Below the pieces are notes generated by a model. The model did not search any database, was not told where the DNA came from, and saw only the letters and a program-made list of their open reading frames with translations. The translations under genes were made by a program, and so were the position numbers. Shown here one piece after another: positions 13,699 to 13,885 of a DNA stretch of 13,885 bases (position 1 is the first letter of the stretch; the number at the start of each line of letters is the position of its first letter). Source of the stretch: JBGRQB01 sp041725875 (GTDB taxonomy: Bacteria > Bacteroidota > Ignavibacteria > Ignavibacteriales > Melioribacteraceae). The DNA is taken from positions 1 to 13,885 of the forward strand of contig JBGRQB010000117.1 in NCBI GenBank assembly GCA_041725875.1, written 5' to 3'.

Positions 13699-13885
13699 AT
13701 GCAAGAATTGGAATTTTTAATTAGCCAGTTTGTTGATGGAGAGCTTGACAAAGAGGAAAAAGGAAAACTTTTTAAGGAACTTTCCATTAATGAAGAAGCC
13801 AGAGATTTTTTTGAAGAATATTTAAATCTTAAAAAAGAGATCAGAACGAGTATAGGCAAACAACTGACTTCTCCGCTGCTTTTTG
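13699..13885 (+). CDS. Probable anti-sigma factor, N-terminal part, cut by the window end
   Basis: The reading frame is open for 62 codons to the window edge. It starts M-Q-E-L-E-F-L-I-S-Q-F-V-D-G-E-L-D, which fits the start of anti-sigma factors of ECF systems (an L-x-x-F-x-D-G-E-L pattern), followed by charged amphipathic helices (KEEKGKLFKELS, EEARDFFEEYLNLKKEI). These would form the cytoplasmic sigma-binding helical bundle. The His and Cys residues of the zinc-binding anti-sigma motif are absent: no Cys or His occurs in the visible part. No membrane segment is visible yet; one would be expected downstream. It lies 4 nt after the sigma gene with AAAGG upstream of the ATG, so the two are surely co-transcribed. 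The call depends on this context and the short N-terminal pattern. Confidence 0.75.
   Translation, partial: MQELEFLISQFVDGELDKEEKGKLFKELSINEEARDFFEEYLNLKKEIRTSIGKQLTSPLLF

Noticed and set aside
1..13885. CRISPR array, tRNA, rRNA, insertion sequence or prophage
   Set aside because: No regularly spaced repeats, no tRNA cloverleaf or rRNA sequence, no transposase or integrase reading frames seen on either strand.

Overview
The window is AT-rich bacterial DNA (about 36% GC by eye) from the Bacteroidota/Chlorobiota/Ignavibacteriota side of the tree, most plausibly an Ignavibacteria-like organism. The reasons are: a 284-aa housekeeping sigma factor with no region 1.1; an RpoA of 330 aa followed directly by an L17 with an acidic Lys/Glu tail; a TTG-N18-TAAGTTTG promoter that fits the Bacteroidota consensus (TTG around -33, TAnnTTTG around -7); and frequent TTG start codons. 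The taxonomic call is inference from these traits, not from a database match.

Layout. Bases 1-521 do not look like the rest: GC is higher in the centre, there is no convincing bacterial gene, and the segment ends at an in-frame stop exactly where ribosomal protein S4 (rpsD) becomes recognisable from about its 68th residue. This is most likely a chimeric join at a contig end. The remainder is coherent. 522-3110 holds the end of the alpha ribosomal operon: rpsD (5'-truncated), rpoA, rplQ, then a strong hairpin/T-tract that runs almost into the start codon of the GTPase gene engB. 3189-6295 holds a membrane-anchored GAF-GAF protein with a degenerate GGDEF domain, followed 17 nt later by phosphopentomutase (deoB). 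A predicted promoter at 6319-6347 begins a tight run of two EutN/CcmL-type microcompartment vertex proteins, the primary sigma factor, an NlpC/P60 lipoprotein and class II fumarase (fumC), closed by a terminator at 9932-9956. Then come an unrecognised 118-aa protein and transketolase, closed by a terminator at 12452-12476. A YqaA/VTT-type membrane protein lies on the minus strand (12495-13109). Diverging from it is an ECF sigma factor, preceded by an ECF-type promoter motif, with the start of its probable anti-sigma gene cut by the window end.

How the parts fit. Most genes are housekeeping: translation and transcription (S4, RpoA, L17, EngB, SigA), pentose and central carbon metabolism (DeoB, transketolase, fumarase) and the envelope (lipoprotein hydrolase, YqaA). 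The points of most interest are the paired vertex proteins without hexameric shell genes between deoB and sigA, the hairpin covering the engB translation start, the catalytically degenerate GGDEF protein, the ECF sigma/anti-sigma pair with a likely autoregulatory promoter, and the chimeric left end. I did not find a clearly new multi-gene system; the vertex-protein pair is the best lead.
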